Source: Flavobacteriales bacterium UBA3376
GTDB taxonomy: Bacteria > Bacteroidota > Bacteroidia > Flavobacteriales > Weeksellaceae
DNA: 23,596 nucleotides
Assembly (NCBI GenBank): GCA_002359055.1
Contig: DEQC01000040.1
Span: forward strand, 1 to 23,596
Direction of reading: 5' to 3'
The notes under the pieces: model-generated
Told to the model about the DNA's origin: nothing
Databases searched by the model: none
Seen by the model: only the letters and a program-made list of their open reading frames with translations
Translations under genes and position numbers: made by a program
Shown here: one piece after another, positions 23,525 through 23,596 of the stretch
Position numbering within the stretch: the stretch's first letter is position 1
Layout of the letters: each line of letters begins with the position of its first letter

Positions 23525-23596
23525 GATATGTTATTTTGAATTTAATTAAAATAAATAATTGACTTTAAGCGATTTGGTCTAGCCCCCTATTAATCG

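Noticed and set aside
1..23596. CRISPR arrays, insertion sequences, prophage, tRNA or rRNA genes, toxin-antitoxin pairs
   Set aside because: No evenly spaced short repeats, transposase motifs, phage genes or tRNA-like folds were found on reading both strands. The lipocalin pair was considered as an effector-immunity pair, but both members are the same fold with no toxin feature.

Overview
The window is AT-rich, gene-dense DNA from a member of Bacteroidota, most likely a flavobacterium. The evidence is direct. Three proteins carry type IX secretion (T9SS) C-terminal sorting domains: two type A ('YPNP' type) and one type B (gliding-motility/CHU_C type). There is a PorP/SprF-family outer-membrane protein and a DUF4835/PorD-type protein. 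One lipoprotein has an acidic Cys-Ser-Asp4 export signal. Several promoters match the Bacteroidota -7 element TAnnTTTG.

Layout, left to right. (1) 1-3229: the 3' end of priA (+) converges on acnA (-), with a perfect hairpin between them. (2) 3472-7786: a compact four-gene operon encoding a MacAB/FtsX-type export machine: a separate ATPase, two different permeases and a membrane-fusion protein, closed by a clear terminator. (3) 8009-13210: a secretion cluster holding a small unrecognised secreted protein, a 1083-residue type B T9SS cargo with five tandem repeats of about 68 residues, and a PorP/SprF-family protein that typically accompanies such cargo. (4) 13329-14114: a tandem pair of lipocalin-like genes. 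The first is a lipoprotein; the second lacks any export signal and lies in the same frame just after the first stop codon. (5) 14179-16317: a secreted beta-helix protein (-), a divergent Rrf2-family regulator with four cysteines (+), and a probable small RNA with its own -7 box and terminator in the gap before recN. (6) 16316-22736 (-): a housekeeping block read dapA, ftn, bamD, rpoZ, coaBC, porD-like, recN, with start/stop overlaps in its last genes. (7) 22814-23524 (-): a small type A T9SS cargo protein.

How the parts fit: the housekeeping block mixes lysine/cell-wall precursor synthesis, iron storage, outer-membrane assembly, RNA polymerase omega, coenzyme A synthesis and DNA repair with a T9SS-linked protein. 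The cell envelope is the shared theme of much of the rest: efflux or export pump, T9SS cargo, PorP/SprF, BamD and surface lipoprotein. No tRNA, rRNA, CRISPR array, insertion sequence or phage gene was seen. The points most worth a second look are the lipocalin pair, the putative small RNA, and the unrecognised secreted protein with its duplicated leader motif beside the repeat-rich T9SS cargo. Nothing here can be claimed as a new system from sequence alone.
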